The position numbers were made by a program, and so were the translations under genes. Below the pieces are notes generated by a model. That model did not search any database. It had not been told where the DNA came from and saw only the letters and a program-made list of their open reading frames with translations. From contig NZ_FOGI01000002.1 of NCBI RefSeq assembly GCF_900111175.1, forward strand, positions 232,022 to 296,021: DNA of 64,000 nt, read 5' to 3'. Source of the stretch: Actinokineospora terrae. Its GTDB lineage: Bacteria > Actinomycetota > Actinomycetes > Mycobacteriales > Pseudonocardiaceae. Shown here one piece after another: positions 61,390 to 64,000 of this stretch (the stretch's first letter is position 1; each line of letters opens with the position of its first letter).

Positions 61390-62584
61390 CGCGAGGCGGT
61401 TTGCCTACCGGAGCTGGGTGGGAACGCTGAAGAGTGGGGCGGAGGAGGGCGGTGGTCGCCAGGGAGAGGGCGGCCAGGGTGGTCATGGTCCACTCCTCGG
61501 CGTGGGGGGTGGGGAGGAGTTGGGCGATGGTGCCCGCGGTCAGGGCGCCGAGGGCCTGGCCGGTCATGAGGCCGGTGGTGGCGAGGCCGAAGGCTTGGCC
61601 GCGGACGTCGGTGGGGGTGTGGTGGATCAGGCGTTCTTGCAGGGGGAGGGCGGCGGCGTAGCCGAAGGCGGAGAGGGTGATCAGGATGCCCGCGACCGGA
61701 AGCGGTGGTGACAGTGGGATGGCCAGGAATGGCAGGGCGAGCAGGACGCGCAAGGGCAGGATGAGTCGGTCGCGGAGCGATTCTGGGACGAAGCGGCCGA
61801 TGACGATGTCGCCGGTGAGCATTCCAGCGGCGCCCGCAGCGAAGAGGTATCCGGCTTGGTCGGCGGCATAGGGGATGAAGAGGGCCTCGCAGCCGACGAT
61901 GAGGCCGTTGGGAATCCACATCATCAGGTAGATCGGCCGGACGACCGGTGACCCGAGCAGCGCGCGGTTGACCTGACGGCTGCGCTCGACGACCTTGCCC
62001 TGGGCACGCGCGGGACGGTCCGTGAGACCGATCCACGCCAGCGCACCCGCCACCGCACCCACGACAGCCGCGATGCCGAACAGCCAGGTCGGCGAGAAAG
62101 CGGCGAGGAGCACGGCCCCGACCGCGTAGCCGAGGATCTGCATGCCACCCACGGTGATGTTCATCGTCGCGCGGGCCAACACAAAAGCCTTCTCCGGCAC
62201 GATATCCGACAACAACGCCAGAACCGTCCCCGACGTCGCCCCCATCGCCACGTACCCCGCCGCCAGGATGACGAAGCGCGCCCACCAAGCCAGACCGGGC
62301 AACGCCTGCAGGCCCGCGGTCGTCGTCGCGATGGCCGCCATGGCGACCATCGCGGACCGGGGCCGCAACAGATCGGACGACGCCAGCAGGTAACGCGCGG
62401 TACCGAGCTGGACGAGCGGCCCGCCGAACAACGAGATCGCGGTCAGCAGCGGCGACCCGGTCTCGCCGTACATCACGGTACCCAGCGCCAGACTGCTCAC
62501 GACCACACCGACCATGGTGAACAGCCGGACGACGAACAGCACCCGGAACTCACGGATCGCGAAGAGCGCGCGGTACGTGGTCAC
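61370..62584 (-). CDS. MFS-type transporter
   Basis: Transport protein of 404 residues with about eleven to twelve hydrophobic segments, beginning FAIREFRVLFVVRLFTMVGV. MGATSGTVLALLSDIVPEKA lies in the middle and VRGQAFGLATTGLMTGQALG (the family's second-half motif) near the C terminus. The start is set at a GTG at 62584, which begins with the usual short cytoplasmic end; the frame upstream encodes low-complexity residues. Substrate unknown; such proteins include drug exporters. Confidence 0.85.
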   Translation of the reverse strand: MTTYRALFAIREFRVLFVVRLFTMVGVVVSSLALGTVMYGETGSPLLTAISLFGGPLVQLGTARYLLASSDLLRPRSAMVAMAAIATTTAGLQALPGLAWWARFVILAAGYVAMGATSGTVLALLSDIVPEKAFVLARATMNITVGGMQILGYAVGAVLLAAFSPTWLFGIAAVVGAVAGALAWIGLTDRPARAQGKVVERSRQVNRALLGSPVVRPIYLMMWIPNGLIVGCEALFIPYAADQAGYLFAAGAAGMLTGDIVIGRFVPESLRDRLILPLRVLLALPFLAIPLSPPLPVAGILITLSAFGYAAALPLQERLIHHTPTDVRGQAFGLATTGLMTGQALGALTAGTIAQLLPTPHAEEWTMTTLAALSLATTALLRPTLQRSHPAPVGKPPRVTHGDA

Positions 62585-62806
62585 CGGCCCCACCCGAGGC
62601 GGTGGACGACCGGAACATCCACAAAGGACCACCCAGCCACGCCCACCCCCAGGAGATCGGAAGACCCACCCTACCCCGGCCCCGAGACCCACCGCCGCTC
62701 AATAACGCGAGCGTGGCCAGCGGAAACATACTTGACACCGTCGCGGAATTCGGTCGGGTCAAGTGGGTGGCCGCAACACCGCGGAGACGCGGGCGATCTG
62801 GTGGGC

Positions 62807-64000
62807 ATGGACGAGCCGGATCGTCCCGGGGTGCGGAACAGCCTGACGAACTCCCAAGCCGAGACCGTCATCCAGACGGGCTCGTTCCGCGGTCGGGTAA
62901 TCAGTCGTGTGCACCGGTACACCGTGGCCATGCCGCCCGCGGTGCGGAACTCGGTGGTGGCGGTGTTGGTGGTGGCGCTGCTGGGCGGGGTCACCTACGG
63001 GGTGCTGACCTGGGTGGTGCCGCAGTTCGCGCCGACCTACAAGACCGAGTTCCTGATCGACCTGTCCGGCGCCGACTCGGGGGACGAGGTCACCGCCGGC
63101 GTCGACTCGCTGCGCAAGGCGTTGGGCAACTCCGGCGAGGACGACGCGATCGCGTTGCGCGCCTTCGGCGGGGAGTGCGGCTCCGACGACAACACGACGC
63201 AACTGGTGGACTTCGGGACCGACAACCGCGCCGAGATCGGCGACGCCGCGCGCGGGGCCGCGACCGGGGGCGGTGCGACGTTGTTGCGCGGCATCATCGA
63301 GGCCACACAGGACTTCTCGACGCCGTTCAGCCAGAAGGCCAAGCAGGTCAACAGGATCATCGTGGTGACGCGCAACGGTGTCGACGCCTGCGACGACGAC
63401 ACCGGGTACGTGCGGGAGGAGATCCGGGACCGGGTCGCGGCGAGCGGGCTGGCACTGGACTTCCGGTTCGTCGGCTACCAACTGCCCGCCGGGCACGAGG
63501 GCGGGCTGGAGGCGCTCGCGGCCGGGGCCGAGGCGCCGCCGCCGGTGCTCGCGCGGGACCCGGACGAGCTCGAGGCCGCGTTGGACTGGATCACCAACGT
63601 CGAACCGGTGCTGCGGTCGGCGAAGCAGGTGGTCGACGTGTTCAACCCGACGGTGGACCAGCTCGACCGGGCGGTGCGGTCGATGCTCGACGGCAGGCTG
63701 GACACGGCACGCGAGCTGCTCGACGAGGTCGAACCGGTGACCGCGGACGCCGAGTTCGCGAACCTGGGCAGCAGGGCGAGAACACCGGAGGCCACCGCGT
63801 TGCACGTCCAAGCGGTCGACCTGCGTGAGCGCCATCGGCGCGTGGTCGAGGTCGCGCGGGAACTGCTGGAAACGGCCAGATCCGGGATACCGCTGGACCA
63901 GCACCTCAGCACGTACCAGCGTTCAGCCAAGGAATACAACGACAGCGTGAGCGCGGTCAACGCCACTCTGGCGCGGCTGCGCGCAAGCGGACCTGGAGCG
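62807..64000 (+). CDS. Membrane-anchored VWA-like protein, 3' end beyond window
   Basis: At least 398 residues from the ATG at 62807. An N-terminal motif NSLTNSQAETVIQTGSFRG precedes a single membrane helix (VVAVLVVALLGGVTYGVLTW). The exported part begins YKTEFLIDLSGADSGDEV, which has the position and shape of a von Willebrand A metal site but with only part of DxSxS, and continues with ALRAFGGECG and IIVVTRNGVDACDDD as in VWA domains. A helical, charged stretch follows. The first motif resembles the N-terminal tag found in some actinomycete conflict-system proteins; this is a weak recollection. The end is not visible. Confidence 0.7.
   Translation, partial: MDEPDRPGVRNSLTNSQAETVIQTGSFRGRVISRVHRYTVAMPPAVRNSVVAVLVVALLGGVTYGVLTWVVPQFAPTYKTEFLIDLSGADSGDEVTAGVDSLRKALGNSGEDDAIALRAFGGECGSDDNTTQLVDFGTDNRAEIGDAARGAATGGGATLLRGIIEATQDFSTPFSQKAKQVNRIIVVTRNGVDACDDDTGYVREEIRDRVAASGLALDFRFVGYQLPAGHEGGLEALAAGAEAPPPVLARDPDELEAALDWITNVEPVLRSAKQVVDVFNPTVDQLDRAVRSMLDGRLDTARELLDEVEPVTADAEFANLGSRARTPEATALHVQAVDLRERHRRVVEVARELLETARSGIPLDQHLSTYQRSAKEYNDSVSAVNATLARLRASGPGA

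Overview
The window is GC-rich DNA with frequent GTG starts, ATGA/GTGA stop-start overlaps, several SARP-family regulators and an Lsr2-like domain. This fits a filamentous actinomycete, probably of the Pseudonocardiaceae type; that placement is inferred from style and gene content, not from a marker gene.

Region 1 (1-18205, all minus strand) looks like one translationally coupled operon that runs off the left edge. It begins with an XRE/NB-ARC regulator. An argininosuccinate-lyase-like enzyme, an ATP-grasp ligase, both halves of a B12-dependent glutamate mutase, a stand-alone FMN glutamate-synthase domain, a threonine-kinase-like GHMP kinase, a cysteine-synthase-like PLP enzyme and an MbtH protein follow. 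The last gene is a large NRPS (C-A-T-C-A-T-C-A..., cut at base 1). The large mutase subunit is in frame, with no stop codon, with an archaeal-type asparagine-synthetase-like domain. The gene set suggests supply of 3-methylaspartate or methylasparagine and of a 2,3-diamino acid to the NRPS. Just upstream are a 31-residue peptide gene ending in DTPWGG and a large AfsR-type SARP, both near copies of one GGTTATC-type motif.

Region 2 (21.7-30.5 kb) is mixed: a membrane-anchored protein, an FBP/EF-G-binding-like protein divergent from a TetR regulator, a two-component system opposite a membrane protein, an amidase with a tiny partner gene, an SRPBCC protein and an AraC regulator.

Region 3 (about 30.4-50.8 kb) is a type III polyketide cluster built around an RppA-like 1,3,6,8-tetrahydroxynaphthalene synthase. 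It holds four methyltransferase-family genes, a BBE-type FAD oxidase, two P450s, a PHBH-type FAD monooxygenase, a quinone-oxidoreductase-like protein and a stand-alone condensation/acyltransferase-fold protein. Four SARPs and two MarR regulators accompany them. A 16-bp sequence is repeated exactly at two divergent promoters. The expected product is an oxidised, methylated and possibly acylated or coupled naphthoquinone/naphthol.

Region 4 (50.9-64 kb) is mostly housekeeping or unassigned: DUF3253 protein, YdcF-like protein, a streptogrisin-type protease with six FG-GAP-like repeats, two related membrane proteins, a DEDDh exonuclease-BRCT-Lsr2 fusion, a PEBP protein, two overlapping sigma factors (one with an inserted segment), an MFS transporter and a membrane-anchored VWA-like protein cut by the right edge.

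Three intergenic spaces carry unrelated, decayed tandem arrays with periods of about 33-36, 33 and 20-22 bp.
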